Source: Flavobacterium sp. Root901
GTDB lineage: Bacteria; Bacteroidota; Bacteroidia; Flavobacteriales; Flavobacteriaceae
DNA: 64,000 nt
Direction of reading: 5' to 3'
Assembly: GCF_001429765.1 (NCBI RefSeq)
Contig: NZ_LMJB01000005.1
Span: 560,549-624,548 of the forward strand
The translations under genes and the position numbers were made by a program. Shown here in pieces: positions 33,882 through 44,345 of the stretch. A model generated the notes under the pieces. The model ran no database searches and was not told the origin of the DNA. It saw nothing but the letters and a program-made list of their open reading frames with translations. Every line of letters starts with the position of its first letter. Position 1 is the first letter of the stretch.

Positions 33882-34343
33882 TTATCTGACTTCACAACTT
33901 GCATGATGCAAAACCGGAAAATTGCATGAATTAGCAATAAAACACAATTGATTAGCTTTAAAATGCAATTCTAAAGCCAGATTCACTTTATCTGAGTTTG
34001 CAATTGTAACTTTTGGATATAAACGAACCTCAACAAATCTTCCGCTTCCGTCCGGATTAACTTCGAGTGTTGCTTCGGCGTTGTCTGAATATTCTAAAAC
34101 TTCAATTCCGTTTTGTGAGCAGACATATAGATAGGACATCATGTGACAGGAAACTAAACTGCCCAACAATAAATCTTCCGGATTATACAATTCCGGATCG
34201 CCTTTGAAAGCTTTTGCAGCCGAAACATCTAAAACTGATTTTCCTTCTATTTGGATTTTATGGGTTTTGTTGTAGAATTTCTTTGATTCACCTGAATTTT
34301 GGTTTGAAGTCCAGTTTAACTGTGCTTTAAATAAATGTTTCAT
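33882..34343 (-). CDS. OsmC family protein
   Basis: 153 residues. Members reduce organic hydroperoxides with two Cys. Here LVSCHMMSYLYVCSQNGIEVLEY holds the first Cys (in SLVSCHMM), and the second lies in LCFIANSCNFPVLHH. The sequence matches OsmC rather than Ohr in its SCHMM motif. Single gene between the orphan protein and the aldose epimerase. Confidence 0.85.
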   Translation of the reverse strand: MKHLFKAQLNWTSNQNSGESKKFYNKTHKIQIEGKSVLDVSAAKAFKGDPELYNPEDLLLGSLVSCHMMSYLYVCSQNGIEVLEYSDNAEATLEVNPDGSGRFVEVRLYPKVTIANSDKVNLALELHFKANQLCFIANSCNFPVLHHASCEVR

Positions 34344-34393
34344 TTTGCTAAGTTAAGATTTTTATAAGCTGCAATTTCCTTCTTAAACTCTAA

Positions 34394-34430
34394 ATAAAAA
34401 AACCTCGAAAGGATTACTTTCGAGGTTTTC
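34394..34430 (-). terminator. Terminator at the end of the arabinose gene block
   Basis: On the minus strand AAAACCTCGAAAG and CTTTCGAGGTTTT form a 13-bp stem with a 5-nt loop followed by a T run. It lies downstream of the galM-like gene and is the only strong terminator found between there and susC. Confidence 0.85.
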
Positions 34431-34462
34431 TAGAGAACTAAACTAATAAACAAATTCTAAAA

Positions 34463-35647
34463 CTATTTCTTTACTGAGAATTTAAAGGTAGTTTTAGTTT
34501 TGTATTTTTCTCCCGGGTTTAAAACCGTTGTTGGGAAATTTTTCTGGTTTGGAGAATCCGGATAATGTTCAGTTTCTAAACAAAGTCCGGTTCTGTGTGC
34601 AAAAGTACCGCCGTTTGGCATTGGCAACGTTCCGTCAAGGAAATTTCCGGAATAGAACTGAATTCCAGGTTCATCTGTTGTCATTTCCATAACTCTTCCG
34701 CTTGATGCGTGATATACTTTTGCAATAATTGTTTTTCCTTTTTCAGAATTGTTTAAAACCCAGCAGTGATCGTATCCTTTTCCTCTTTCTAATTGCTCGT
34801 TTTTAACTGCGATGTCTTTTCCAATTAATTTTGGTTTTCTGAAATCGAAAGGCGTATTGGCAACATCTTCTAATTTTCCTGTCGGAATCAAAGTCGCATC
34901 CACCGGAACTAATTTATCTGCATTTAAAGTCAATTCGTGATCTAAAATTGTTTTGGTGAAATCTCCAGATAAATTGAAATAAGAATGCTGTGTTAAATTC
35001 ACAACCGTTTTCTTGTCTGTTGTTGCTTCATACAAAACTTCTAACTGATTATCATTTGTTAAAGTATAAGTCACAAAAACTTTCAGGTTTCCAGGATAAC
35101 CTTCTTCCATATCTTTACTCAAATAAGATAATTTTAAACTAGCCGTATCGCCGGATTTAACCTCATCTGCTTTCCAGACTACATTAAAATACCCTTGTGG
35201 TCCTCCGTGCAATGCATTTGGTGCATTGTTGATTGCTAACTGATATTCTTTTCCGTCAAGCGAAAATTTACCTTTAGCAATTCGGTTTCCATATCTTCCG
35301 ATTAAAGCTCCAAAAAACGGATTTTCTTTTTCGTATTGAGCCAAAGAATTAAATCCAATTACAACATTTTCTGAAACTCCTTCTTTATTAGGTACTTTTA
35401 GATCTGTAATCCTTCCGCCAAAAGTGATGATATCAACTTCCATCCCATTTTGGTTTTTCAATTTATAGCTTTCAACTTTTTCGCCTTTGGCAGTAGTTCC
35501 ATAATCTGATTTCTCGATTGTAACTGCTGCTTTTTTATCTGAAGAAACTGTGGTCTCATCCATTTTTTTATCGTTTTTGCATTGAACTGAAGTTGCTGCC
35601 AGACCTAAAAGGCTTAAGCCAAAAACACAACGTTTTATTACATTCAT
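34463..35647 (-). CDS. Exported aldose 1-epimerase (lipoprotein)
   Basis: 394 residues with a lipobox (SVQC, Cys23). Interconverts alpha and beta anomers of an aldose. Visible: GRYGNRIAKGKFSLDGKEY (begins GRYGNRIAKG), NALHGGPQGYFNVVW, the catalytic His in LTQHSYFNLSG, and the catalytic Glu in CLETEHYPDSPN. It is the last gene of the arabinose block, so it probably mutarotates arabinose released in the periplasm. A second, non-exported paralogue is at 58408. Confidence 0.92.
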   Translation of the reverse strand: MNVIKRCVFGLSLLGLAATSVQCKNDKKMDETTVSSDKKAAVTIEKSDYGTTAKGEKVESYKLKNQNGMEVDIITFGGRITDLKVPNKEGVSENVVIGFNSLAQYEKENPFFGALIGRYGNRIAKGKFSLDGKEYQLAINNAPNALHGGPQGYFNVVWKADEVKSGDTASLKLSYLSKDMEEGYPGNLKVFVTYTLTNDNQLEVLYEATTDKKTVVNLTQHSYFNLSGDFTKTILDHELTLNADKLVPVDATLIPTGKLEDVANTPFDFRKPKLIGKDIAVKNEQLERGKGYDHCWVLNNSEKGKTIIAKVYHASSGRVMEMTTDEPGIQFYSGNFLDGTLPMPNGGTFAHRTGLCLETEHYPDSPNQKNFPTTVLNPGEKYKTKTTFKFSVKK

Positions 35648-35750
35648 AAATGATCTTTTTTGGTTTGTAAAAGTAAATGTTAGATGTTAAAGTCTAAAAG
35701 TAACAAAAAAACTTAGAACCTTAGCAACTTAGAATTCTTAGTATCTAAGA

Positions 35751-37259
35751 TTACAATCCATGCTGAAACAAATGGAAATAAGCTTCATTGGCATTGATTT
35801 TATCTTTAAAGTCTCTTACCGTAGTTTTTTCATCAATAACCAATAATTCGATTCCGGCAATATCTGCAAAATCTTCCATATATTCAGTTGTAACTGACTG
35901 GCTGTAAACCGTGTGATGCGCTCCGCCGGCTAAAATCCAGGCAGTTGCTGCGATATCCAAATTTGGTTTACAATCCCAAAGTACACGAGCTACAGGAAGT
36001 TTTGGCAATTCAGCCATTGGTTTAACTGCTGTAACTTCGTTTACAATCAAACGGAAACGAGTTCCCATATCTACCAAAGAAACATTGATCGCATCTCCAG
36101 CCGGAGAGTTGAATACCAAACGAGCAGGATCTTCTTTTCCGCCAATTCCTAACGGATGTACTTCGCAAGAAGGTTTTCCGTCTGCAATTGATGGGCAGAT
36201 TTCTAACATGTGAGAACCTAAAACATAAGATTTTTGCGGTGTAAAGTGATATGTGTAATCCTCCATAAAAGACGTTCCTCCTTCAAGGCCAATATTCATT
36301 ACTTTTAAAACTCGTACCATTGCAGCAGTTTTCCAGTCTCCTTCACCGCCAAAACCGTAACCGTCGGCCATTAATCTTTGTGTTGCGATTCCCGGTAATT
36401 GTTTCCAAACGCCAAGATTTTCAAATGTATCTGTAAAAGCACCGAATCCTCCTTCTTCAAGGAAAGCTCTTAAACCTAATTCGATTTTTGCCGCTTCTGC
36501 TAATGAACTTCTTTGCGCGCCGCCTTCTTTTAAAGCATCGGTTAAGTTGTAGGATTGCTCATAAACGGCTAATAAATCATTTAATGCTGCGTCTGTTACT
36601 TTTTCAATATATTTAGTAACATCTGAAGAATCATATCCGTTTACCGAAACTCCAAAACGAATCTGAGCTTCCACTTTATCTCCTTCTGTAACGGCAACTT
36701 CACGCATATTGTCTCCAATACGGGCTACTTTTAGGTTTTGAAGTTCATCCCAGCCTAATGCTACTCTTGTCCAGATTCCTAATTTTTTCTGAACTCTCTC
36801 GTCTTCCCAGTGTCCCACTACAACTTTACGTTTTTTACGCATTCTGGACATGATGAAACCGAATTCACGATCTCCGTGGGCCGATTGGTTCAGGTTCATG
36901 AAATCCATATCGATGCTTCCCCACGGAATTTCGGCATTGTATTGTGTATGTAAATGACATAATGGTTTTTTCAAAATACTTAAACCGCCAATCCACATTT
37001 TTGCAGGCGAAAAAGTATGCATCCAGGCAATAATTCCGATACAATTTTTAGCCGAGTTTGCCGCTAAGCAAACGTCTAAAATCTGCGAAGGCGATTTTAC
37101 CACATCTTTATAAACCACTTTTACCGGAATTGAAGATGAAGCATCTAATCCTTTTGCGATTATATGCGAATGTTCTGCTACTTTTCTAAGTGTTTCTTCA
37201 CCGTATAATTCCTGGCTTCCTACTACAAACCAAACTTCTTTTTGAGAAATGTCTATCAT
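35751..37259 (-). CDS. araA: L-arabinose isomerase
   Basis: 502 residues, family length. Converts L-arabinose to L-ribulose with a metal ion. Typical regions: [18 protein letters not shown] at the N-terminus, [13 protein letters not shown], the catalytic and metal-binding Glu/His in [14 protein letters not shown] and HMLEICPSI, and [16 protein letters not shown]. Downstream of araB and araD. Confidence 0.97.
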   Translation of the reverse strand: MIDISQKEVWFVVGSQELYGEETLRKVAEHSHIIAKGLDASSSIPVKVVYKDVVKSPSQILDVCLAANSAKNCIGIIAWMHTFSPAKMWIGGLSILKKPLCHLHTQYNAEIPWGSIDMDFMNLNQSAHGDREFGFIMSRMRKKRKVVVGHWEDERVQKKLGIWTRVALGWDELQNLKVARIGDNMREVAVTEGDKVEAQIRFGVSVNGYDSSDVTKYIEKVTDAALNDLLAVYEQSYNLTDALKEGGAQRSSLAEAAKIELGLRAFLEEGGFGAFTDTFENLGVWKQLPGIATQRLMADGYGFGGEGDWKTAAMVRVLKVMNIGLEGGTSFMEDYTYHFTPQKSYVLGSHMLEICPSIADGKPSCEVHPLGIGGKEDPARLVFNSPAGDAINVSLVDMGTRFRLIVNEVTAVKPMAELPKLPVARVLWDCKPNLDIAATAWILAGGAHHTVYSQSVTTEYMEDFADIAGIELLVIDEKTTVRDFKDKINANEAYFHLFQHGL

Positions 37260-37275
37260 TTTTATTGTTTATTTT

Positions 37276-37413
37276 GTTTCAAGTTTCAGGTTTCAAGTTT
37301 GCTGGAATCTGAAAAAGCTTGAATTGTTTATTTTTTGTTTTGTTTCTGTTTGTTTCACGTTCCAAGTTTCACGTCCCAACAACTTGAAACTTGAAACAAA
37401 AAAAACCTGAAAC
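37276..37413. repeat. Inverted TTTCAAG repeats between araD and araA
   Basis: GTTTCAAGTTTCA (37276-37288) is complementary to part of TTGAAACTTGAAAC (37384-37397). Further copies of the TTTCA/TGAAA unit lie between and beside them. This could form a long intra-operon hairpin or be a low-complexity repeat family. Confidence 0.55.
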
Positions 37414-37418
37414 TAAAA

Positions 37419-38120
37419 TTACTGTCCGTAATACGAATCTTTTCCGTGTTTACGGTTGTAATGTTTTTTGATTAATGAATCTTTTAATCTTGGTGCGTTC
37501 GGATTTATCTGTAAAGTCAGATAGGCCATTTCGGCTACAACTTCCAGAACTTTACTGTTGTAAACCGCTTTTGCAGCATTTTTCCCCCACGCAAACGGAC
37601 CGTGATTTCCAATTAAAATCATTTCTACTTCTTCGTAAGAAAGATTTTTTTCTTTGAAACAATCCAAAATCTGGATTCCGGTATTGTGCTCGTAGTTTCC
37701 TTCAATTAAAGAATCTGCCATCGGTGGCGCACACGGAATATCAGCTGTTAAATGGTCTGCGTGCGTTGTTCCGAAAATCGGAATATCCTGCTGCGACTGT
37801 GCCCAGGCCACAGAATACGTTGCGTGTGTATGGGCAACCCCGCCGATATTTGGCCAGTTTTTATACAAATACGCATGCGTTTTAGTATCAGAAGACGGAC
37901 GCATGGTTCCTTCGATAACGTTATTATCAAAATCAACAATTACGATATCATCCGGTTTTAAATCTTCGTACGGAACACCGCTTGGTTTAATGGCAAAAAC
38001 ACCATTTTTTCTATCTACCGCGCTTACGTTTCCGAAAGTATAAACCACAAGATTCAATGCATTTAACTGCATGTTTGCCTCGTAGCATTCTTGTTTTAAA
38101 TCTTTATAAAGAGAGCTCAT
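37419..38120 (-). CDS. araD: L-ribulose-5-phosphate 4-epimerase
   Basis: 233 residues. Converts L-ribulose 5-phosphate to D-xylulose 5-phosphate. Class II aldolase fold with zinc-binding His residues in GVAHTHATYSVAWAQ and later in NHGPFAWG; FGNVSAVDR and IKPSGVPYEDL bind the phosphate. The start codon overlaps the end of araB by 17 bp, so the two are translationally coupled. Confidence 0.96.
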   Translation of the reverse strand: MSSLYKDLKQECYEANMQLNALNLVVYTFGNVSAVDRKNGVFAIKPSGVPYEDLKPDDIVIVDFDNNVIEGTMRPSSDTKTHAYLYKNWPNIGGVAHTHATYSVAWAQSQQDIPIFGTTHADHLTADIPCAPPMADSLIEGNYEHNTGIQILDCFKEKNLSYEEVEMILIGNHGPFAWGKNAAKAVYNSKVLEVVAEMAYLTLQINPNAPRLKDSLIKKHYNRKHGKDSYYGQ

Positions 38121-39795
38121 GCTGTGCTATTTTAATGTTTGGATCGGCGAAAGCGCTTAATTGTTCATAAGCTAAAAGGAGTTTATGATAAGCCGATACT
38201 TTATCTAATTGAGGGAAATATTCTCCGTCGAAATCGCTTCCTATTTTTTGGCTGGCTTCAATTACGTTTGGATAAATTCCTGCGGCAACAGCTGCATAAA
38301 TTGCTGCACCTAAAGCAGGAGTTTGGTCTGAAGCTGCAATTTTAATTGGCTTGTTTAAAACGTTTGCCAAAGTCTGCATGATAAAAGGAGATTTACGGGC
38401 AACGCCGCCAATTCCGATAACGCTGTCGATTTTTACACCTTCTTCTTCAAAACGGTCTACGATTTTCTTTGCTCCAAAGCAGATTGCATTTACTAAAGCT
38501 TTAAAAATATGTGGCGCTTTTGTTCCTAATGATAAATTTGAAATCGCGCTTTTTAATTCCTGATTCGCGTCTGGAGTTCTTCTTCCGTTGATCCAGTCTA
38601 AAGCAATTGGAAGACTTTCTGAAACCGGAATCTTTTCTGCTTCTTTCGTCAATTCTACAATCAATTTATCACTGAATTCTTCTCTTAATTGTTCTTTTTG
38701 AGTTTCGTTTAAAAGAGACGAAGTCCCTAATAAATGTTCTGTCGGCCACATCAATAATTCTTTGTACCAAGCCAATAAATCGCCAAATGCTGATTGTCCG
38801 GCTTCCAGTCCAATAAAGCCCGGAATAACAGATCCGTCCACTTGTCCGCAGATGCCGCGAACAGTTTTTGTTCCCACTTCATCATAAGAACCCACCAAAA
38901 TATCGCAAGTTGAAGTTCCCATAACGCGAACTAAAGTATTCTCTTCTATTTTGGCTCCAACAGCTCCAGAATGCGCGTCGAAGGTTCCAACAGCAATAAT
39001 GGTATCTGTTGAAAGCCCTAAACGGTCTGCCCATTCTTGGCTTAATTTTCCTGCAGCTAAATCTGAAGTATACGTCTCATCATATAAATTACCACGAAGC
39101 TGTGCTAAATACGGATGTAATTTTTCTAAGAATTCAACCGGAGGTAATCCGTTCCAGTCCGGGTGCCACATTGCTTTGTGTCCTGCGGCGCAACGGCTTC
39201 TTTTAAACGTTTTTAAATCTTTATCGTCGATCAACAAATACGTCATTAAATCGCAATGCTCCATCCAGGTATACGCTGCATTTCTAACGGCTTCGTCTTG
39301 TCTTGCAATGTGAAGGATTTTTGCCCAAAACCATTCAGACGAGTAAATTCCTCCAACGTATTTTGTTACATCTTCTCCGCCCCAGCTTACTGCCAGTTCG
39401 TTGATTTCGTTTGCTTCATTTATTGCGGTGTGATCTTTCCACAACACCATCATCGCATTTGGATTTTCTTCAAAACCCTTTGTCAATGCCAATGGCGTTC
39501 CGTCTTTAGTAACCGGAACAGGAGAAGATCCGGTTGTATCAATACAAATTCCTTTTATTAATGATGGATCAACTTTACTTTCTTTTACAACATTTTGAAT
39601 GGTAATTTCCAGTCCTTCAATATGATCTAAAGGATGCTGGCGAAACTGATTTATAGAAGCGTCACAATATTGTTTGTTTTTCCATCTTTTGTAATGAGAA
39701 ACATTCGATGCCAGCTCCTGCCCATTTTCTGCGTCAATAAGCACCGCTCGAACAGAATCTGTTCCGTAGTCCAATCCTATTACGTAATTTTTCAT
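38104..39795 (-). CDS. araB: Ribulokinase
   Basis: 563 residues, FGGY family. Phosphorylates L-ribulose. ATP-site motif YVIGLDYGTDSVRAVLID at the N-terminus (starts VIGLDYGTDS), CIDTTGSSPVPV, and the C-terminal GIGGVARKSPFIMQTLANVL with AASDQTPALGAAI. First gene of araBDA. The promoter at 39818-39825 and an AraR-type dyad at 39842-39860 control it. Confidence 0.97.
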   Translation of the reverse strand: MKNYVIGLDYGTDSVRAVLIDAENGQELASNVSHYKRWKNKQYCDASINQFRQHPLDHIEGLEITIQNVVKESKVDPSLIKGICIDTTGSSPVPVTKDGTPLALTKGFEENPNAMMVLWKDHTAINEANEINELAVSWGGEDVTKYVGGIYSSEWFWAKILHIARQDEAVRNAAYTWMEHCDLMTYLLIDDKDLKTFKRSRCAAGHKAMWHPDWNGLPPVEFLEKLHPYLAQLRGNLYDETYTSDLAAGKLSQEWADRLGLSTDTIIAVGTFDAHSGAVGAKIEENTLVRVMGTSTCDILVGSYDEVGTKTVRGICGQVDGSVIPGFIGLEAGQSAFGDLLAWYKELLMWPTEHLLGTSSLLNETQKEQLREEFSDKLIVELTKEAEKIPVSESLPIALDWINGRRTPDANQELKSAISNLSLGTKAPHIFKALVNAICFGAKKIVDRFEEEGVKIDSVIGIGGVARKSPFIMQTLANVLNKPIKIAASDQTPALGAAIYAAVAAGIYPNVIEASQKIGSDFDGEYFPQLDKVSAYHKLLLAYEQLSAFADPNIKIAQHELSL

Positions 39796-39817
39796 TCTAA
39801 TTTATTTTAAATATTGA

Positions 39818-39860
39818 CAAATATAATTATAAATAATTCATAAGTGTATAAAAAACACTT
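39818..39860 (-). promoter_or_regulatory. araB promoter with AraR-type operator
   Basis: On the minus strand TATATTTG (39825-39818) is the -7 element, 23 nt before the ATG. The dyad AAGTGTATAAAAAACACTT (39842-39860) has perfect 6-bp arms and covers the -33 region, where no TTG is present. A protein bound here would compete with or recruit the polymerase. It is one of seven such 19-bp sites in the window. Confidence 0.7.
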
Positions 39861-39961
39861 AATAAAATCTGGCTCATTAATTTTTACAAATAATGCATCA
39901 AATCAGGTATTTCGTCGAAAATCAAATTGCAAACGTTGATTTTACATTTATAATGCTGCGA

Positions 39962-41947
39962 TTATTTCATCTTAATTTTCAAAACGGTCACTGAGTACGA
40001 TGGAAAATCGTATTGTACCTTATTTCCATCTACTTTAAATTCAGTTTCTTTTGGACTGATTTTGGTTGGAGCAGCAAAAGAATTTTCATCATTTAAACCA
40101 TCCCCTTTCAAAGTAATTGCTGTTCCTTTTACATCTAATTTTGCTCCTTTTAAATCAATCGTAAAATTTTGCGAAGCAGAAGATGTATTGACAATTTTCA
40201 AAATCACTTCTTTAGAATTCACATCTTTTACTGCAGAAGCAAACAAATCATTTTGTCCCGTAACTGCCTTTCCGTCTTTTGTAATGCTGATTAAATCTGT
40301 TCCTTTATTGTTTGAAAATAATTTTTGAACATAATAATTTGCCGTACCATACGACTGTAAATTGTTAAACCAAATCATGTCCGGCGTCCACTGCCAGCCT
40401 TCTTCATGCGCTAATAAAGGAGCGTAGGATGTCAGGTGAACAACCTCAGCATTACGTTCCATTCCGGTTATAAATGCAGCTTCAGAAAAGGCACATTCCC
40501 AGTTGTTTTTATTGTCCGGACTTGCAATTGCAACACTTTGAGCGGCATATTCTCCGGCAAAAATTTTTGGTCCTTTTCGATCATAACTATCGTAACGCGT
40601 TGCGTTTTTACGGAACCATTCCGGATTTTTGTAATAATGTTCATCTACAATTTCTGCATTTAGTTTTTTCAATTCTTTCATGCCGTAATCGTAAAAATCT
40701 CCGTCAGGAAAAGGTCCTGTTCCTGAAACAATCGTAATGTTTGGATATTTGGCTTTGATGGCTTTTTCAAACACTTTAAAACGCTCGATATAATCAGGAC
40801 CCCATTGTTCATTTCCAACTCCGATCATTTTTAAATTGAAGGGCCTTGGATGTCCCATTTCTGCTCTCAATTTTCCCCAAGCCGTTTCTGTTCCGCCATT
40901 GGCAAATTCAATTAAATCTAAAGCATCCTGCACATACGGATCGATTTGATCCATTGGAACCAATTCTCCCGTATTAAATTGACATGCCATTCCACAGCTT
41001 AAAATCGGAAGCGGAGAAGCACCAATATCTTCTGAAAGCTGAAAATATTCAAAGAATCCTAATCCGAAACTCTGAAAATAATCCGGCGCAGGTCTGTGTG
41101 CAAATTCCATGTTCCAACGGTTTACAGCCGTTTCTCTGTCTTCTACTTTTCCAACCGATTTTTTCCATTGGTAACGTTCTGCCAGCGTTCTTCCTTCGAC
41201 AATACAACCTCCCGGAAAACGTAAAAATCCTGGCTTCAAATCGTATAATAATTGCACTAAATCTTTACGCAATCCGTTTTTTCTTCCCGCCCAGGTATCT
41301 TCCGGAAACAATGAAATATTGTCTAAATCAATTACTCCGTTTCCTTCAAAAGTGATTTTTAATTTTCCCTTTGCTTCTGTTGCTGTTGCTGTTAATTGCG
41401 CAGTATAATCTGTCCAGTTTTGTGATGTTGGCGTAATAGAAGTTTCTCCTAAAACTTTGTTGTTTTTATCTATAAACTGAATTTTAATTTTAGAAATATT
41501 TCCTGATATTTTGGCTGCTTTTAAGGTCAGATTGTATTTCAGGTCTTTCTTTATTCCCATTCCTCTAAAACCCTCGTTAATCAACTCATAACCCGAAGCA
41601 TCGTTAATCGTAACGCGGCAATAATTGTGATTGGTTCCTTGCTGCGAATACTGAATTACGTTTGCAATTCCGGATTGCTGGTTTAGTTTATGACGATCGC
41701 TGTTGGGTTCATTCCATCCCATCATCGGAAACAGAAATTCAAAAGATCTGTTTTTAATCATTTCAGCGTATAATCCTCCGTCGGCAGCAAAATTGATATC
41801 TTCAAAAAACACTCCGTACATCGTAGGCTGTATTTTTGCAACAGTTTTTGAAACCTCAACTTGTAAATTATTTTTTTGTGCCGATGCTAAAACGCTGCTG
41901 AACAATAGTCCGCAGATCGTAGCTTTTTTGATTAGATTTTGATTCAT
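39962..41947 (-). CDS. GH51 alpha-L-arabinofuranosidase
   Basis: 661 residues with a signal peptide ending ASAQ (about residue 24). An N-terminal carbohydrate-binding-like beta domain (about 45-215, with GYELINEGFRGMGIKK) precedes the GH51 barrel. The acid/base Glu is in IGVGNEQWG and the nucleophile Glu in KIFAGEYAAQS. The C-terminal beta-sandwich starts near 560. It removes arabinofuranosyl side groups. 166 bp upstream of araB. Confidence 0.93.
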   Translation of the reverse strand: MNQNLIKKATICGLLFSSVLASAQKNNLQVEVSKTVAKIQPTMYGVFFEDINFAADGGLYAEMIKNRSFEFLFPMMGWNEPNSDRHKLNQQSGIANVIQYSQQGTNHNYCRVTINDASGYELINEGFRGMGIKKDLKYNLTLKAAKISGNISKIKIQFIDKNNKVLGETSITPTSQNWTDYTAQLTATATEAKGKLKITFEGNGVIDLDNISLFPEDTWAGRKNGLRKDLVQLLYDLKPGFLRFPGGCIVEGRTLAERYQWKKSVGKVEDRETAVNRWNMEFAHRPAPDYFQSFGLGFFEYFQLSEDIGASPLPILSCGMACQFNTGELVPMDQIDPYVQDALDLIEFANGGTETAWGKLRAEMGHPRPFNLKMIGVGNEQWGPDYIERFKVFEKAIKAKYPNITIVSGTGPFPDGDFYDYGMKELKKLNAEIVDEHYYKNPEWFRKNATRYDSYDRKGPKIFAGEYAAQSVAIASPDNKNNWECAFSEAAFITGMERNAEVVHLTSYAPLLAHEEGWQWTPDMIWFNNLQSYGTANYYVQKLFSNNKGTDLISITKDGKAVTGQNDLFASAVKDVNSKEVILKIVNTSSASQNFTIDLKGAKLDVKGTAITLKGDGLNDENSFAAPTKISPKETEFKVDGNKVQYDFPSYSVTVLKIKMK

Positions 41948-41979
41948 TATGTTTTATTGTTGTGTGGTTTTTTTATTTT

Positions 41980-42052
41980 TTGCCACGAATTGCACTAATT
42001 TCTCGAATTTTTATAGTTTTAAATTTGTGGAAATTCGTGTAATTCGTGGCAA
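41980..42052. repeat. Palindromic intergenic repeat (TTGCCACGAATT type)
   Basis: Perfect 12-bp ends TTGCCACGAATT (41980-41991) and AATTCGTGGCAA (42041-42052), with further partial pairing of GAATTT/AAATTC inside. No T tract follows. It resembles the dispersed palindromic elements common between flavobacterial genes. Confidence 0.65.
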
Positions 42053-42089
42053 CCAGAACTTCTTTTTTCTATTCTCTTTTTCTATTCTC

Positions 42090-44072
42090 TTAATTCTTAT
42101 AATCCAGCCAGACTTTCATTTTGTTTACGCCTCGGTTTGACCATGAATAATAGGGGATTGCTTTGAATTTTTCGCTCTCAATAACATTTACTCCGTTCAA
42201 TAAATTTTCTTCTTTTTTTACTTTGAATGTATCTCCGGCCCTGATGTTGATTTTATCGAAATTATTTTTGTTGTCTACTTCTTCAACAGCGTACACGATT
42301 GGTCCGTATTCTAAAGAAACTTTGCTTTTATTGGTTTCTACTTTTGAATTTGTTTCTACTTCCTGAACTTCCATTGGAAAATTAAGCGCAATTTTGTCCC
42401 CTTTTTTCCAATTTCTTGTAATGGTGTAATAACCGTTTTCCGGCTGAACATTTATTGATTCTCCATTAATATTTATCGTTGATTTTTGAGTTGAAGCTTT
42501 TTTATATGTATATAAATCGCCAGGCAAAACCTCATTTCTCGCCCATCCCGGAACACGAAGTTTTATGGTGAATTGGTGTGCTTTTTTCGGATTAACTGAA
42601 ATCGCAATTTTTCCGTTCCAGGGATACGAAGTCTGCTGTGAAATCTGTAAATCTGTTTTTCCTAAAGTAAAAGAAGCATTGTTTGAAGCGTATAAATTGA
42701 CATACAAAATATCATTGGTTTTAGAATAAATCAATCCCGGAATCGATGGAATAAAACGAATTAAATTTGTTGGGCAGCATGAACAATCAAACCAGGCCTG
42801 ACGTGTGCAGGAACCTCTGTTCGATTTATAAACACCGTCTGATTCTAAGGCATTCGGATAAAAAAATTGTTTTCCGTTAAGCGAAATTCCCGAAATCAAT
42901 CCATTGTACATCGTGCGTTCTATGACATCAAAATATTCTGATTTACCGTATAAATTATGCAGTCTGTGGTTCCAGTATACATCGCCAATTGCAGCGCAGG
43001 TTTCATTATAAGCGGTGAGATTTGGCAGCTCGTAATTTGCTCCAAAAGCTTCTCCGTCGTGTCTTGAACCAATTCCTCCGGTGATGTACATTTTTTTGTT
43101 CACCATATTATGCCATAAATTATTTACGGCATTTTCATAGGTTTTGTCCTTTGTTAAAGCTGCAATATCCGTCATTCCGGCGTACATGTAAACGGCTCTT
43201 ACCGCGTGGCCCACAACTTCATTTTGCTGAATTACCGGAATATGATCTTGTGCGTATTCACCATATAATTTATGATCATTTGGATTCCCGCGATTGTCCA
43301 GATAATATTTCGCCAGTTTTAAATAATCTTCTTTTCCGGTAATTTGATATAATTTCATTAGTCCGGTTTCTACGATTTGATGTCCCGGAACACCTCTTAT
43401 CTGACCTGGCTTTTCACCAAAAGTCCGCACTAATAAATCGGCATTTTTGATCGCAATGTCAAGGAAATTTCTTTTTCCGGTAGCTTCAAAATGCACAATA
43501 GCCGCTTCAATCAAATGTCCTGCGTTATAACATTCGTGACTTATTTGCAATGATTCCCAGCGTTTTCCTTCAATCACCGGAACCCAGGTACAGGGTGGTT
43601 TTGCCGGATTTATGGTTCTCCATGTCGTCAAATATCCGTCTGCTTCCTGACCAATTTTTACAATTGCGATTAATGAATCTAAAACTCTTTCTAATTTCGG
43701 ATCTGGCGCACTGATTAACGTATTCGATGCACCTTCAATAATTTTATAAACATCTGTATCGTCAAAAGGCATTTCTCCGCGAACGGTTCCGGTTTTTTGT
43801 TTTCCGGCAATTAAAAAATTCTCAAAACGACCTTCTTCATTGCATTTTTGGATCGCATATTGAATCGTAATTTCCTGCACTCTTTTAATAATTGGAAGCC
43901 AGAACGAATCGTTCAGTTTTACATTTTGAATGTTAACAGGTTCAATTTCGTAACCCGCTTTTGCAGCTGATATTTTAGACGATTGTACGACACCATTTTT
44001 AGTTTCTTTACAGGAAATAAAAACTAAAAATGACATGAAAATCATTAAAATTGGTAAGTTGTATTTCTTCAT
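42090..44072 (-). CDS. GH127 beta-L-arabinofuranosidase (former DUF1680)
   Basis: 660 residues, lipoprotein (LVFISC, Cys21). GH127 enzymes cleave beta-L-arabinofuranosides with a zinc-bound Cys nucleophile. The zinc and catalytic residues are visible: Glu and Cys in YNETCAAIGD, and the Cys pair in WFDCSCCPTNLIRF. The alpha/alpha barrel spans about 40-440 and a C-terminal beta domain follows. Its presence points to arabinan or plant glycoprotein side chains with beta-linked arabinose. It lies within the minus-strand glycosidase series. Confidence 0.92.
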   Translation of the reverse strand: MKKYNLPILMIFMSFLVFISCKETKNGVVQSSKISAAKAGYEIEPVNIQNVKLNDSFWLPIIKRVQEITIQYAIQKCNEEGRFENFLIAGKQKTGTVRGEMPFDDTDVYKIIEGASNTLISAPDPKLERVLDSLIAIVKIGQEADGYLTTWRTINPAKPPCTWVPVIEGKRWESLQISHECYNAGHLIEAAIVHFEATGKRNFLDIAIKNADLLVRTFGEKPGQIRGVPGHQIVETGLMKLYQITGKEDYLKLAKYYLDNRGNPNDHKLYGEYAQDHIPVIQQNEVVGHAVRAVYMYAGMTDIAALTKDKTYENAVNNLWHNMVNKKMYITGGIGSRHDGEAFGANYELPNLTAYNETCAAIGDVYWNHRLHNLYGKSEYFDVIERTMYNGLISGISLNGKQFFYPNALESDGVYKSNRGSCTRQAWFDCSCCPTNLIRFIPSIPGLIYSKTNDILYVNLYASNNASFTLGKTDLQISQQTSYPWNGKIAISVNPKKAHQFTIKLRVPGWARNEVLPGDLYTYKKASTQKSTININGESINVQPENGYYTITRNWKKGDKIALNFPMEVQEVETNSKVETNKSKVSLEYGPIVYAVEEVDNKNNFDKINIRAGDTFKVKKEENLLNGVNVIESEKFKAIPYYSWSNRGVNKMKVWLDYKN

Positions 44073-44110
44073 TGTTTTATTTTATTCTAACATATTGAGC
44101 ACTTATTTTA

Positions 44111-44336
44111 ACACATAGAAACATAGTTTTATGTTGTCTGTAAAAAGGCATTTCATTTGTCTAAATTCATGCCGTCCCGAAGTTTCAGGATCGGGACTAT
44201 GTGTTCAAATCTAGATTTGTTTTTTGAACTCTTTTATTCATTTTTAAAAACCTATGTTTTTATGTGTTTAAATTTTTCTCCCGCAGATTAAGCAGATTTA
44301 TTTTAATCTTTTTAATCCTGAAAATCTGTGGCTGAT
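44111..44336. repeat. Composite palindromic repeat, copy 1
   Basis: About 226 bp made of three modules: an outer inverted pair ACACATAGAAACATAG (44111-44126) with CTATGTTTTTATGTGT (44252-44267); a nested GTCCCGA (44174-44180) with TCGGGAC (44191-44197); and a last palindrome with CCGCAGATT and AATCTGTGG arms (about 44280-44330). A related copy is at 46450-46677. The modules lie in gene gaps of the glycosidase block. Confidence 0.7.
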
Positions 44337-44345
44337 AATTTTTAT

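Noticed and set aside
37276..37413. CRISPR-like array from repeated TTTCAAG units
   Set aside because: Units are short, irregular and in both orientations, without spacers of constant length, and no cas gene is near.
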